In this document: positions 1 through 8,444 of the stretch, piece by piece
How the letters are laid out: each line of letters begins with the position of its first letter
Position numbering within the stretch: the first letter of the stretch is position 1
NCBI GenBank assembly: GCA_002329125.1
Contig: DCXX01000135.1
Span: 1-15,401, forward strand
Direction: 5' to 3'
Source: Fidelibacterota bacterium UBA2125
GTDB taxonomy: Bacteria > Fidelibacterota > Marinisomatia > Marinisomatales > S15-B10
Length of the DNA stretch: 15,401 nt
Position numbers and translations under genes: made by a program
The notes under the pieces: generated by a model
What the model saw: the letters and a program-made list of their open reading frames with translations, nothing else
What the model was told of the DNA's origin: nothing
Databases searched by the model: none

Positions 1-1191
1 CTACTCCACAATGTCAGTCACAACACCAGCACCAACCGTACGACCACCTTCACGTATGGCAAAACGTAACTCCTTCTCCATGGCAATTGGTGATATGAGG
101 TCAACATCCAAAGTTACACTATCACCGGGCATCACCATCTCCGTACCCTCAGGCAATGTCGATACTCCCGTCACATCTGTCGTGCGAAAGTAAAACTGAG
201 GACGATACCCATTGAAAAACGGCGTGTGCCTTCCACCCTCTTCCTTCTTCAATACATACACCTCAGCCTTAAACTTGGTGTGAGGGGTAATGGAACCGGG
301 CTTGGCGCACACCATTCCGCGCTTCAACCACTCCTTGTCAACACCCCTTAACAACAGACCAGCATTATCTCCAGCCTGACCTTCATCCAGCTCCTTACGA
401 AACATCTCTACTCCTGTCACTACTGTCTTCTTATCAGCACCCAAACCAACAATGTCAACCTCATCACCAACCTTTATCATACCACGCTCTACACGCCCTG
501 TACCCACTGTACCACGACCCGTAATGCTGAATACATCCTCAACTGGCATCAGAAAAGGCTTGTCCACATCACGCTCAGGCTCAGGAATGTAGCTGTCAAC
601 AGCTTCCACCAGTTCCATAATGCACTTCGTGGCCTCTTCATCATCAGGATTGTTCAGTGCATTTAAGGCACTCCCCTTGATGATGGGTATATCATCACCA
701 GGAAACTCATACTCACTTAACAGCTCACGAAGCTCAAGCTCTACCAATTCAATAAGTTCAGGATCATCCACCTGGTCTGTTTTATTCATGAATACCACAA
801 CAGCTGGAACATTCACCTGACGAGCCAGAAGAACATGCTCTCTTGTCTGGGGCATGGGACCGTCAGCAGCACTCACCACCAGAATGGCGCCGTCCATCTG
901 GGCCGCACCTGTAATCATGTTCTTGATATAGTCAGCGTGACCGGGACAGTCTATGTGTGCATAGTGACGGTTCTCACTCTCATACTCAACGTGTGCTGTC
1001 TGAATGGTAATACCACGCTCTCGCTCCTCTGGAGCGTTGTCAATACTGTCAAAAGAACGGATCTCACTTAAACCACGTTTAGACAATGACATTGTCATGG
1101 CTGCGGTGAGGGTCGTCTTACCGTGATCTACGTGACCGATGGTGCCCACGTTAAGGTGGGGCTTGGTCCTGTCAAATTTCTCCTTTGCCAT
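1..1191 (-). CDS. tuf: Elongation factor Tu (EF-Tu), complete
   Basis: EF-Tu is the cytoplasmic GTPase that delivers aminoacyl-tRNA to the ribosomal A site. The 396-residue product has the usual full length. Visible motifs: P-loop GHVDHGKT (19-26), switch I RGITI (59-63), DCPGH with the catalytic His (81-85), NKTD guanine-specificity motif (136-139; E. coli has NKCD) and GSAL (173-176). Domains 2 and 3 follow, ending in TDIVE. The ATG start has an ideal Shine-Dalgarno (AAAGGAG at 1200-1206, 8 nt spacing). It follows fusA by 20 nt, the usual fusA-tuf order, so it is probably co-transcribed with the str genes. The window begins exactly at its stop codon, and a second tuf 3' end lies at the other edge, so this is one of probably two copies. 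Identity is certain; whether it should be called tufA is convention. Confidence 0.98.
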   Translation of the reverse strand: MAKEKFDRTKPHLNVGTIGHVDHGKTTLTAAMTMSLSKRGLSEIRSFDSIDNAPEERERGITIQTAHVEYESENRHYAHIDCPGHADYIKNMITGAAQMDGAILVVSAADGPMPQTREHVLLARQVNVPAVVVFMNKTDQVDDPELIELVELELRELLSEYEFPGDDIPIIKGSALNALNNPDDEEATKCIMELVEAVDSYIPEPERDVDKPFLMPVEDVFSITGRGTVGTGRVERGMIKVGDEVDIVGLGADKKTVVTGVEMFRKELDEGQAGDNAGLLLRGVDKEWLKRGMVCAKPGSITPHTKFKAEVYVLKKEEGGRHTPFFNGYRPQFYFRTTDVTGVSTLPEGTEMVMPGDSVTLDVDLISPIAMEKELRFAIREGGRTVGAGVVTDIVE

Positions 1192-1199
1192 GAGAAAAT

Positions 1200-1206
1200 C
1201 TCCTTT
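1200..1206 (-). promoter_or_regulatory. Ribosome binding site of tuf
   Basis: AAAGGAG on the minus strand, 8 nt before the tuf ATG. It is the longest anti-Shine-Dalgarno match seen in the window and lies in the 20-nt fusA-tuf gap. It fits a very highly expressed gene that is initiated independently rather than only by coupling. Confidence 0.8.
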
Positions 1207-1211
1207 CCAGT

Positions 1212-3305
1212 TTATGCCGGCTCAGCCACGAGACCGGTCTTCTCAATAATCATATCAGTGACTGATCGTGGTGCTTGTTTATAATTGTCAAATTCCATGG
1301 AAAATACCGCTCTACCTTGCGTCATTGATCGCAATGAAGTTGCATAGCCAAACATTTCAGAAAGCGGAGTGACAACCTTGATCACCACCGCATCTTTCCT
1401 GTGATCTGTCCCCTGGATATCACTGCGACGCGAAGTCAGATCTCCCATAACATCACCAAGATACTGCTCGGGAAGTACAACTTCTACCTTCATGACCGGT
1501 TCTAACAACACAGCCTTTGCCCGTTGACAGGCCTCTTTTACAGCCATAGAGCCCGCAATTTTAAATGCCATCTCAGAGGAATCAACAGCATGATAAGAAC
1601 CATCAATAAGTTCAACCCTAACATCTTCCATTGGATATCCAGCTAGAATGCCATTCTTGAGAGCTTCCTCAATTCCCTGACTCACAGGTGTAATATATTC
1701 TCTAGGTACAACGCCACCCACAATCTTGTTTTCAAAATGGTATCCTTTACCCGGCTCATTCGGTTCGACTTTAATCTTTACATGACCATATTGGCCTCGT
1801 CCACCTGACTGGCGAATAAACTTGCCATCTGCTTCCGCTTGATCAGTAATTGTCTCTCTATAGGCTACTTGAGGTTTGCCAACAGTGGCAGAAACATTAA
1901 ACTCCCGACGTAAACGATCGACAAGAATCTCAAGATGAAGTTCTCCCATACCTGAGATAATGGTCTGACCTGTTTCCTTTTCTGAACTGACTTGAAAGGT
2001 AGGATCCTCATCAGAAAGCTTAGTCAGAGATTCTGATAAATTTTCCTGCTCAGCTTTGCTGGTAGCTTCAATGGCGACAGAAATAACCGGTTTCTGAAAT
2101 TCCATCTCTTCAAGAACAATTGGAGCACCGGGATCGCACAACGTATGTCCAGTGCGAGTCTTCTTGAGACCAACAGCGGCGGCGATTTCTCCCGCAGAAA
2201 CTTTCTTTCTCTCTTCCCGCTTGTCAGCATGCATAAGAAGTAAGCGACCTATACGTTCCTTCTTGCCTGTAACTGTATTCAAGACACTTGTTCCTGCCTC
2301 CAACTCACCAGAATAGACTCTGAAGAATGTTAGTCTGCCTACATAAGGATCAGTCATAATTTTAAAAGCCAGTGCACTAAAAGGATCATCCTTGGAGGGA
2401 GCTCGACTCAACAATATATCTGAATCTTCGGGGGTATGCCCAATCACTTCGGATATATCCAAGGGCGATGGAAGAAAATCGATAACAGCATCAAGAAGAC
2501 GTTGGATCCCTTTATTTTTAAAGGCTGAACCGCAAATAACAGGAATGAATGCATTATCGAGACACCCCTTGCGAAGTGCATTCTTAATCTCATCTGTCGT
2601 TATCTCTTCTTCAGCAACATATTTATCTAAAAGATGTTCATCATATGTGGCACATTCTTCTACCAGGTGATGGCGCGCTTCTTCAGCCAAATCCTTTATA
2701 TCGTCCGGAATATCAATAAAATCATAATGAGCACCGAATGTCGTCTCATTATAAACGATTGCTTTCATCCGCATCAGATCGATCAAACCGTTAAACAATT
2801 CACCAGCTCCAATTGGTATAGTCAAAGGCAGAGGGTTAGCACCCAAGCGATCTTTTATCATGCCAATAACATGATCGAAATCTGCCCCCATCCTATCCAT
2901 CTTATTCACAAAGGCAATACGGGGAATTTTATATTTATCTGCTTGACGCCATACTGTTTCGCTCTGCGGCTCCACCCCACCTACAGCACAAAAGACTACA
3001 ACAGCGCCGTCAAGAACGCGAAGAGACCGCTCAACCTCAGCGGTAAAATCAATATGTCCAGGCGTATCGATGATATTAATCCGGTGATCATCCCAAAATG
3101 TTGTCGTTGCAGCAGACGTGATTGTAATTCCTCTCTCTTTCTCCTGCTGCATCCAATCCATAGTGGCGGCACCCTCATGAACTTCACCCATCCTGTGAAC
3201 ACGACCGGTGTAATAAAGTATGCGTTCGGTAGTTGTAGTCTTACCGGCATCAATGTGTGCCAAAATACCGATATTTCTGACTCGATCTAGTGAAATCTCT
3301 TTCAT
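1212..3305 (-). CDS. fusA: Elongation factor G (EF-G)
   Basis: EF-G is the translocase GTPase that moves tRNA and mRNA through the ribosome and also acts in ribosome recycling. From the chosen ATG the protein is 697 residues, normal for the family. G-domain motifs: AHIDAGKT (16-23), RGIT (58-61), DTPGH with catalytic His84 (80-84), NKMD (134-137) and GSAF (259-262). Later domains carry GGRGQYGHV (domain IV region) and SEMFGYATSLRSMTQGRA (domain V). The reading frame stays open upstream to 3458, but that extension overlaps rpsG in another frame and has no family similarity. MKEISLDRVRNIGILAHIDA is the standard EF-G beginning, so 3305 is the start. It lies 4 nt after the rpsG stop with only a weak purine-rich site, which suggests translational coupling. 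A complete, canonical EF-G. Confidence 0.97.
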   Translation of the reverse strand: MKEISLDRVRNIGILAHIDAGKTTTTERILYYTGRVHRMGEVHEGAATMDWMQQEKERGITITSAATTTFWDDHRINIIDTPGHIDFTAEVERSLRVLDGAVVVFCAVGGVEPQSETVWRQADKYKIPRIAFVNKMDRMGADFDHVIGMIKDRLGANPLPLTIPIGAGELFNGLIDLMRMKAIVYNETTFGAHYDFIDIPDDIKDLAEEARHHLVEECATYDEHLLDKYVAEEEITTDEIKNALRKGCLDNAFIPVICGSAFKNKGIQRLLDAVIDFLPSPLDISEVIGHTPEDSDILLSRAPSKDDPFSALAFKIMTDPYVGRLTFFRVYSGELEAGTSVLNTVTGKKERIGRLLLMHADKREERKKVSAGEIAAAVGLKKTRTGHTLCDPGAPIVLEEMEFQKPVISVAIEATSKAEQENLSESLTKLSDEDPTFQVSSEKETGQTIISGMGELHLEILVDRLRREFNVSATVGKPQVAYRETITDQAEADGKFIRQSGGRGQYGHVKIKVEPNEPGKGYHFENKIVGGVVPREYITPVSQGIEEALKNGILAGYPMEDVRVELIDGSYHAVDSSEMAFKIAGSMAVKEACQRAKAVLLEPVMKVEVVLPEQYLGDVMGDLTSRRSDIQGTDHRKDAVVIKVVTPLSEMFGYATSLRSMTQGRAVFSMEFDNYKQAPRSVTDMIIEKTGLVAEPA
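1217..1237 (-). other. Small GC-rich hairpin at the 3' end of fusA
   Basis: Arms CCGG+CTC and GAG+CCGG form a 7-bp stem with one bulged base (1233) and a 6-nt loop, inside the last codons of fusA just before its stop. No U-run follows directly, so it does not look like an intrinsic terminator. It could mark an mRNA-processing point between fusA and tuf, or it could be chance. The pairing is visible; any function is inference. Confidence 0.3.
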
Positions 3306-3309
3306 CTTC

Positions 3310-3774
3310 TTAACGATAGTGTGCAAATGCTTTGTTTGCTTCAGCCATCCTGTGTGTGTCTTCTTTTTTCTTAATAGAACCACCTTCTTCATTTGCCGCG
3401 TCAATAAACTCGCCAGCCAATTTCTCAGCCATACTTCTACCTTTCCGTACCTTGGCATTTGCTATAATCCATCGAGTTGCCAAGGCGAAACCACGGTTCG
3501 GAGGAACCTGTATAGGAACCTGATAGGTCGCGCCACCAATACGGCGACTTTTCACTTCAACAAAAGGCTTAACATTGTCGACAGCTTTCTTAAACATTTC
3601 CAGGGAATCACCTTTAGTCTTGGAAGAAACAATATCCAAGGCGCCATAAAAAATCCTTTCCGCGACACCTTTTTTTCCCCGTCCCATTATATTATTGATA
3701 AACTTCTGTACCATCACTTCACCATAGATCGGATCAGGAGCAATCACACGTTTCTCAGGCCGGCGTCTCCTCAT
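3310..3774 (-). CDS. rpsG: 30S ribosomal protein S7
   Basis: S7 nucleates assembly of the 30S head by binding the 3' domain of 16S rRNA and lies near the E-site tRNA. The 154-residue length is close to the family's usual ~156. The N-terminus MRRRRPEKRVIAPDPIYG and the internal VPPNRGFALATRWI stretch are characteristic. The ATG directly abuts the rpsL stop codon (TAAATG, no gap). The nearest purine-rich site (GAGG, 3787-3790) is 12 nt away, so reinitiation after rpsL is likely. In E. coli S7 represses its own operon through the rpsL-rpsG spacer; here there is no spacer, so that arrangement cannot apply in the same form. Confidence 0.97.
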   Translation of the reverse strand: MRRRRPEKRVIAPDPIYGEVMVQKFINNIMGRGKKGVAERIFYGALDIVSSKTKGDSLEMFKKAVDNVKPFVEVKSRRIGGATYQVPIQVPPNRGFALATRWIIANAKVRKGRSMAEKLAGEFIDAANEEGGSIKKKEDTHRMAEANKAFAHYR

Positions 3775-4149
3775 TTACTTTCTGGGCCTCTTTGTACCGT
3801 AGCGTGAACGGCTTGTCCTTCTGTCGTCAACTCCGGCTGTATCCATGGTGCCACGAACAATGTGATACCGGACACCGGGCAAATCCTTAACACGGCCGCC
3901 CTCGATAAGAACGAGAGAGTGTTCCTGCAGATTATGCCCTTCACCCGGAATATAGGCGATGACTTCAATACCGTTAGTCAGCCGAACCTTAGCCACCTTT
4001 CGAAGAGCAGAGTTGGGTTTCTTGGGTGTTGTGGTATAAACACGTGTGCATACACCCCTCTTTTGGGGATTCCCCTGAAGCGCAGGTGTACCGGTGGTCT
4101 TCGTAACCTGCTTTCTCCCCTTTCGAACCAACTGATTGATCGTAGGCAC
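3775..4149 (-). CDS. rpsL: 30S ribosomal protein S12
   Basis: S12 sits at the decoding centre of the 30S subunit and controls accuracy; it is the classical streptomycin-resistance locus. The 124-residue protein is full length and highly conserved: QKRGVCTRVYTTTPKKPNSA and GGRVKDLPGVRYH are present. Lys43 and Lys88, the common sites of streptomycin-resistance mutations, are wild type. Asp89, the residue methylthiolated by RimO in E. coli, is also present. The start is GTG (4147-4149) followed by PTINQLVRKGR, which matches the family N-terminus. It is supported by AGGAG 8 nt upstream, which overlaps the rpoC stop codon. It lies 11 nt downstream of rpoC, joining the rif and str gene sets. Confidence 0.97.
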   Translation of the reverse strand: MPTINQLVRKGRKQVTKTTGTPALQGNPQKRGVCTRVYTTTPKKPNSALRKVAKVRLTNGIEVIAYIPGEGHNLQEHSLVLIEGGRVKDLPGVRYHIVRGTMDTAGVDDRRTSRSRYGTKRPRK

Positions 4150-4157
4150 TTTACAAA

Positions 4158-4162
4158 CTCCT
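4158..4162 (-). promoter_or_regulatory. Ribosome binding site of rpsL, overlapping the rpoC stop
   Basis: AGGAG on the minus strand, 8 nt before the rpsL GTG. Its first bases are shared with the rpoC TAG stop (4161-4163). It supports the GTG start, and its position should couple rpsL translation to termination on rpoC. Confidence 0.75.
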
Positions 4163-7100
4163 AAACTTGAATCTCTTCGACTATTTCTTTCTCAACAGTA
4201 GATGCAATTTCTTCCTCAGAGTTGATTTTCTTTACCATGGGATTCATGGCATCCTTGAACCCTGTTCCGGCGGGAATAAGACGGCCGAGAATAACATTTT
4301 CTTTTAATCCAAGCAGACGGTCGCCTCTCCCTTCCGTCGAAGCATCCGTAAGCACGCGAGTTGTCTCCTGAAAAGATGCCGCTGATATAAAACTCTCAGT
4401 ATTTAGAGATGCACGAGTAATTCCCAGAAGAAGTGGCTTGGACGTTGCGGGTTTAGTCTTCCGTGTCTTAATGACGATTTTCCCATCTTCCTTCAACTGT
4501 TTGTTGGTCTCGAGTTGCTCCGATTTCAAAATCAGATTACCTTCTAAGAATGAGGAACCGCCCGGATCAGTGATCACACCGGATTTAAGGACTCGTTCAT
4601 TCTCCATGTTAAACTCAGTACGATTTATCCTATCGGCAGCAAGAAAATTGGTGTCTCCCGGATCTTCCAATTCAACCTTTTGCATCATTTGGCGGACAAT
4701 CACTTCGATATGTTTGTCATTTATCCTGACGCCCTGCAAACGATACACCTCCTGAATTTCATCCACCAGATACTCCTGTACGCGTTCAGGTCCAAGAATA
4801 TTGAGTATATCTTCGGGTGATATTGCACCTTCGCAAAGCCTGTCGCCGGCACTGACCCGGTCACCCTCATGCACAATAACGTGACGACCATAGGGAACCT
4901 TGTATTTCTTCGAGACTTTGTGCGCGCCTTCAACCACGATTTCACGGATACCACGCTTAACATCTCCGAATTTGATAATACCATCAATCTCAGTAACTAC
5001 TGCGGGCACTTTGGGCTTGCGAGCCTCGAACAGTTCTGCTACTCTTGGCAAGCCACCTGTAATGTCACGTGTCTTTCCGATATCTTTAGCAATTTTTACC
5101 AGAACTTCACCAGCCTTTACGTTCTGACCATCTTTCACCATGAGGACAGCCTTAACAGGGAGAATCGTTCCGCCAGCCACAGTATTACCATCTTTATCCA
5201 CTATGTCGAGGTGGGGAGCCATTCGTCGGTTCTTAGCTTCAATGGTCACCAGCTGTTTCTTACCACCTTCCACTGCTTCTTCATGATAGGTTTCACCTTC
5301 TACCATGTCAATGAACTGAATTTTTCCTGAATGCCGAGCAAGTATAACATCTGTATAGGGATCCCACATGAACAGTACTTTTCCCGCTTTTATTTTCTTA
5401 CCATTTTCAACTTCAATAGTGGCACCGTAAGGCACATTATATACCGAGAAACCTCCCTTACTGTCAGTAATCTTGATAGAGGAATTTCGAACAAGAACCC
5501 GTTTAACAGGCTTGCCAGATCCTTCCTCTTTATCGACCACCTCAGCAAATTCAAGGTTTTCTGAAAACTCTACTGCCCCATCCCTTTTAGTCTTCTTCTC
5601 TGACTCTTCAATGATGCGAGATGCCGTACCTCCAATATGGAAGGTCCTAAGCGTAAGCTGAGTCCCAGGTTCACCGATACTTTGAGCAGCGACAATTCCT
5701 ACGGAAGAACCCATGCTCACAGGTTTATTTGTGTTAAGATCTGTGCCATAGCATTTGACACAAACACCCCTAAGTGCTTCACAAGTGAGCACTGATCGGA
5801 TGAAAACACGGTCAACGTCATATGATTTAAAGTTGTCAGCAACAGCATTATCTACAAGAGTACCAGCTTTTAAAATTATTTCATCATCTACATATACGTC
5901 ATTCTGGATTACCCGACCGCGGATGCGCTCACTAAGCGCTTCGATGATCTCTTCACCCTCTTTTAAGTCACTGGTCCATACACCATTAATGGTGCCGCAG
6001 TCATCTTCCATAATAACCACATCCTGAGCCACATCTACCAAACGGCGCGTTAGATAACCAGCATCAGCAGTCTTCAAAGCTGTATCAGCAAGACCTTTCC
6101 TTGCACCGTGTGTTGATATGAAGTATTCAAGGACAGAAAGCCCTTCACGGAAGTTGGAAGTGATAGGATTCTCAATAATTTCACCCTTGCTACCTGTCAT
6201 GGATTTCTTGGGTTTTGCCATGAGTCCTCGCATAGCCGCAAGTTGCTTGATTTGATCCTGACTGCCTCGGGCCCCGGAATCTGCCATTATAAAAACAGGG
6301 TTGAAACCCTGCTTATCTTCACTCAAATGACTCATCATTCTTACAGAGGTGTCATTAGTTGCGTGAGTCCAAACATCGATTATTTTGTTGTATCTCTCAC
6401 CTTCTGTAAGAATCTGGCGAGAGAATTTGTTTTGGATAGAGCTAACCTCTTTATCCGCCTTAGCAAGAATGCTTTGTTTTTCATCCGGTATAAGAACATC
6501 ATCAATGGCAATGGATACACCGCTCTGAGTTGCGAATTTGAAACCGAGATGCTTCAAATCATCAAGAAACTGGACAGTACGGTGATTGCTTACTGTCAGA
6601 TAACAGTTGTAGATAATTTCCTCCACTTTTTTCTTGTTAAGTAGTTCATCTATATATTCTAGCTCATCTGGTACAATTGAGTTAAAAATGGCTCGACCTA
6701 TAGTAGTTTGCTTGTACCACTTTCCGTGATACCGAACGTCAACAATGGCATGTAAACCAACGGATTTGTTCTCGTAGGCCATGAGCACTTCATCCAAGCT
6801 GGAGAACTGACGCCCTTCTCCAATATCGCCTTTTTTCTCCTTAGTAAGGTAATAGACGCCCAGAACCATGTCCTGAGATGGGATGGCCAGCGGATAGCCG
6901 TGAGCTGGATGGAGTATGTTGTGACTGGAAAGCATGAGCATGCGTGCTTCCATCTGTGCTTCTACAGAAAGGGGAACGTGGACAGCCATCTGGTCGCCGT
7001 CAAAGTCAGCGTTAAAGGCCGCACATACCAGAGGATGGATCTGGATCGCTTTCCCGTCCACAAGCACAGGCTGAAATGCTTGGATACCAAGGCGGTGCAA

Positions 7101-8429
7101 AGTCGGAGCCCTATTAAGAAGAACCGGGTGATCGCGCACCACATATTCTAAGACATCATAAACCTCAGATGCTTTCTCCTGCACCATCAGTTTTGCACTC
7201 CTGGGCGTATTGGCTAGTCCCCGGGCAATCAGCTCATGGATAATCTGAGGCATGAAAAGTAGGGTAGCCATATCTTTAGGCAAGCCACATTCATGGAGCT
7301 TTAAATCAGGACCGACAACTATAACAGACCTTCCCGAGTAATCGACACGCTTACCGAGAAGATTTTGACGAAAACGGCCCTGTTTCCCTCGAAGCATATC
7401 GCTCAAACTTTTTAAAGGTCTGCGAGTACCGCTGCTTACAGCGGTTCCCCGGCGTGAGTTGTCAAAAAGTGTATCAACAGCTTCTTGGAGCATCCGTTTT
7501 TCATTCCGGAGAATGACGTCCGGTGCCTTGATTTCCATCAATTGTTTGAGGCGATTGTTCCGGATAATTACCCGCCTGTAAAGATCATTCAAATCACTTG
7601 CGGCAAAACGCCCTCCTTCAAGAGGAACAAGTGGCCTGAGCTCAGGTGGGATTACTGGTAGCACTGTAATTACCATCCATTCAGGCTTGTTAAGACGAAC
7701 TTTCAGCGGAGACGGATAAAAGGCCTTCACTACCTTCAAGCGCTTTAACGCGTCCGCTTTTCTCTGTTTAGAGCGGGAAGTCTTAATGATTTCCTCCAAC
7801 TCTTTCATGGTTCCTATTACATCAAGTGTTCTTAGTGCATCTCGAACAGCAATACCACCCATTGTGGCATAGAAGAAATTATCTTCATCCTGATCCTCTT
7901 CAGAAACAGTGTGTTTACCATACTGACTTTCAAGTTCGCGGAATTCAGTTTCATCGAGTAATTCCATCCGTTTTCTATCAGAAGCACCGGGATTAATGAC
8001 TATATAAGATTCATAATAAATAACCTTTTCCAGGTTACGCGTGGTTATTCCAAGAAGGTGATTGAGTTTACCCGGAACAGATCGAAGAAACCAGATATGA
8101 ACAACAGGAACAGCCAGGGTAATATGGCCCATCCGATCTCTGCGAACCTTCTTTCTCGTTACCTCAACACCGCATCGGTCGCAAATAATTCCTCTGTAGC
8201 GAATACCTTTATACTTACCACAATGACACTCATAGTCTTTTACTGGCCCGAAAATCTTCTCACAAAAAAGACCGTCTTTCTCCGGCTTGTAAGAACGGTA
8301 GTTAATGGTTTCTGGCTTGAGAGTCTCGCCGTAAGATCGTCTCAAGATGTCTTCAGGAGACATTAGCCCAATAGAGACTGATTTAAAATTGCTTGAAACG
8401 TCTTTGTCTTGCGGTTTAATATAGACCAA
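4161..8429 (-). CDS. rpoC: DNA-directed RNA polymerase subunit beta'
   Basis: The largest core RNA polymerase subunit, carrying the catalytic magnesium site. The 1422 residues are in the usual range. In order: N-terminal zinc ribbon Cys68, Cys70, Cys83, Cys86; active-site loop NADFDGDQMAVH (473-484) with Asp475, 477 and 479; bridge helix about 764-800; second zinc site Cys811, Cys883, Cys890, Cys893; trigger-loop start GEPGTQLTLRTFHIGG (919-934). An insertion of about 180 residues (about 936-1114) rich in glycine/valine beta-type sequence follows before KDIGKTRDITGGLPRVAELF, at the position of the sandwich-barrel hybrid insert found in E. coli and many Gram-negative lineages. The start is TTG, supported by a purine-rich site (8436-8443) and by the family N-terminus (SIGLMSPEDI at about 19-28). 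It follows rpoB by 15 nt. The start codon is the only slightly uncertain part. Confidence 0.98.
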   Translation of the reverse strand: MVYIKPQDKDVSSNFKSVSIGLMSPEDILRRSYGETLKPETINYRSYKPEKDGLFCEKIFGPVKDYECHCGKYKGIRYRGIICDRCGVEVTRKKVRRDRMGHITLAVPVVHIWFLRSVPGKLNHLLGITTRNLEKVIYYESYIVINPGASDRKRMELLDETEFRELESQYGKHTVSEEDQDEDNFFYATMGGIAVRDALRTLDVIGTMKELEEIIKTSRSKQRKADALKRLKVVKAFYPSPLKVRLNKPEWMVITVLPVIPPELRPLVPLEGGRFAASDLNDLYRRVIIRNNRLKQLMEIKAPDVILRNEKRMLQEAVDTLFDNSRRGTAVSSGTRRPLKSLSDMLRGKQGRFRQNLLGKRVDYSGRSVIVVGPDLKLHECGLPKDMATLLFMPQIIHELIARGLANTPRSAKLMVQEKASEVYDVLEYVVRDHPVLLNRAPTLHRLGIQAFQPVLVDGKAIQIHPLVCAAFNADFDGDQMAVHVPLSVEAQMEARMLMLSSHNILHPAHGYPLAIPSQDMVLGVYYLTKEKKGDIGEGRQFSSLDEVLMAYENKSVGLHAIVDVRYHGKWYKQTTIGRAIFNSIVPDELEYIDELLNKKKVEEIIYNCYLTVSNHRTVQFLDDLKHLGFKFATQSGVSIAIDDVLIPDEKQSILAKADKEVSSIQNKFSRQILTEGERYNKIIDVWTHATNDTSVRMMSHLSEDKQGFNPVFIMADSGARGSQDQIKQLAAMRGLMAKPKKSMTGSKGEIIENPITSNFREGLSVLEYFISTHGARKGLADTALKTADAGYLTRRLVDVAQDVVIMEDDCGTINGVWTSDLKEGEEIIEALSERIRGRVIQNDVYVDDEIILKAGTLVDNAVADNFKSYDVDRVFIRSVLTCEALRGVCVKCYGTDLNTNKPVSMGSSVGIVAAQSIGEPGTQLTLRTFHIGGTASRIIEESEKKTKRDGAVEFSENLEFAEVVDKEEGSGKPVKRVLVRNSSIKITDSKGGFSVYNVPYGATIEVENGKKIKAGKVLFMWDPYTDVILARHSGKIQFIDMVEGETYHEEAVEGGKKQLVTIEAKNRRMAPHLDIVDKDGNTVAGGTILPVKAVLMVKDGQNVKAGEVLVKIAKDIGKTRDITGGLPRVAELFEARKPKVPAVVTEIDGIIKFGDVKRGIREIVVEGAHKVSKKYKVPYGRHVIVHEGDRVSAGDRLCEGAISPEDILNILGPERVQEYLVDEIQEVYRLQGVRINDKHIEVIVRQMMQKVELEDPGDTNFLAADRINRTEFNMENERVLKSGVITDPGGSSFLEGNLILKSEQLETNKQLKEDGKIVIKTRKTKPATSKPLLLGITRASLNTESFISAASFQETTRVLTDASTEGRGDRLLGLKENVILGRLIPAGTGFKDAMNPMVKKINSEEEIASTVEKEIVEEIQV

Positions 8430-8435
8430 TTCGGA

Positions 8436-8443
8436 CCCCTTCC
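8436..8443 (-). promoter_or_regulatory. Ribosome binding site of rpoC
   Basis: GGAAGGGG on the minus strand in the 15-nt rpoB-rpoC gap, with its last G 6 nt before the TTG start. It decides in favour of the TTG, because the next in-frame ATG (residue 23) is far downstream and lies inside the conserved SIGLMSPEDI motif. Confidence 0.6.
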
Positions 8444-8444
8444 A

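Noticed and set aside
1192..1202. Four-base-pair hairpin GAGA/TCTC over the tuf ribosome site
   Set aside because: Too short to be stable and expected by chance in a purine-rich leader.
3306..3458. Upstream extension of the fusA reading frame adding 51 residues
   Set aside because: It overlaps rpsG in another frame, has no EF-G similarity, and MKEISLDRVRNIGILAHID is the normal EF-G beginning.
2634..3807. Long plus-strand open frames (218 and 195 codons) antisense to fusA and rpsG
   Set aside because: Their sequence shows no domain or composition of a real protein, and the opposite strand is fully explained by conserved genes. They are by-products of minus-strand codon use.
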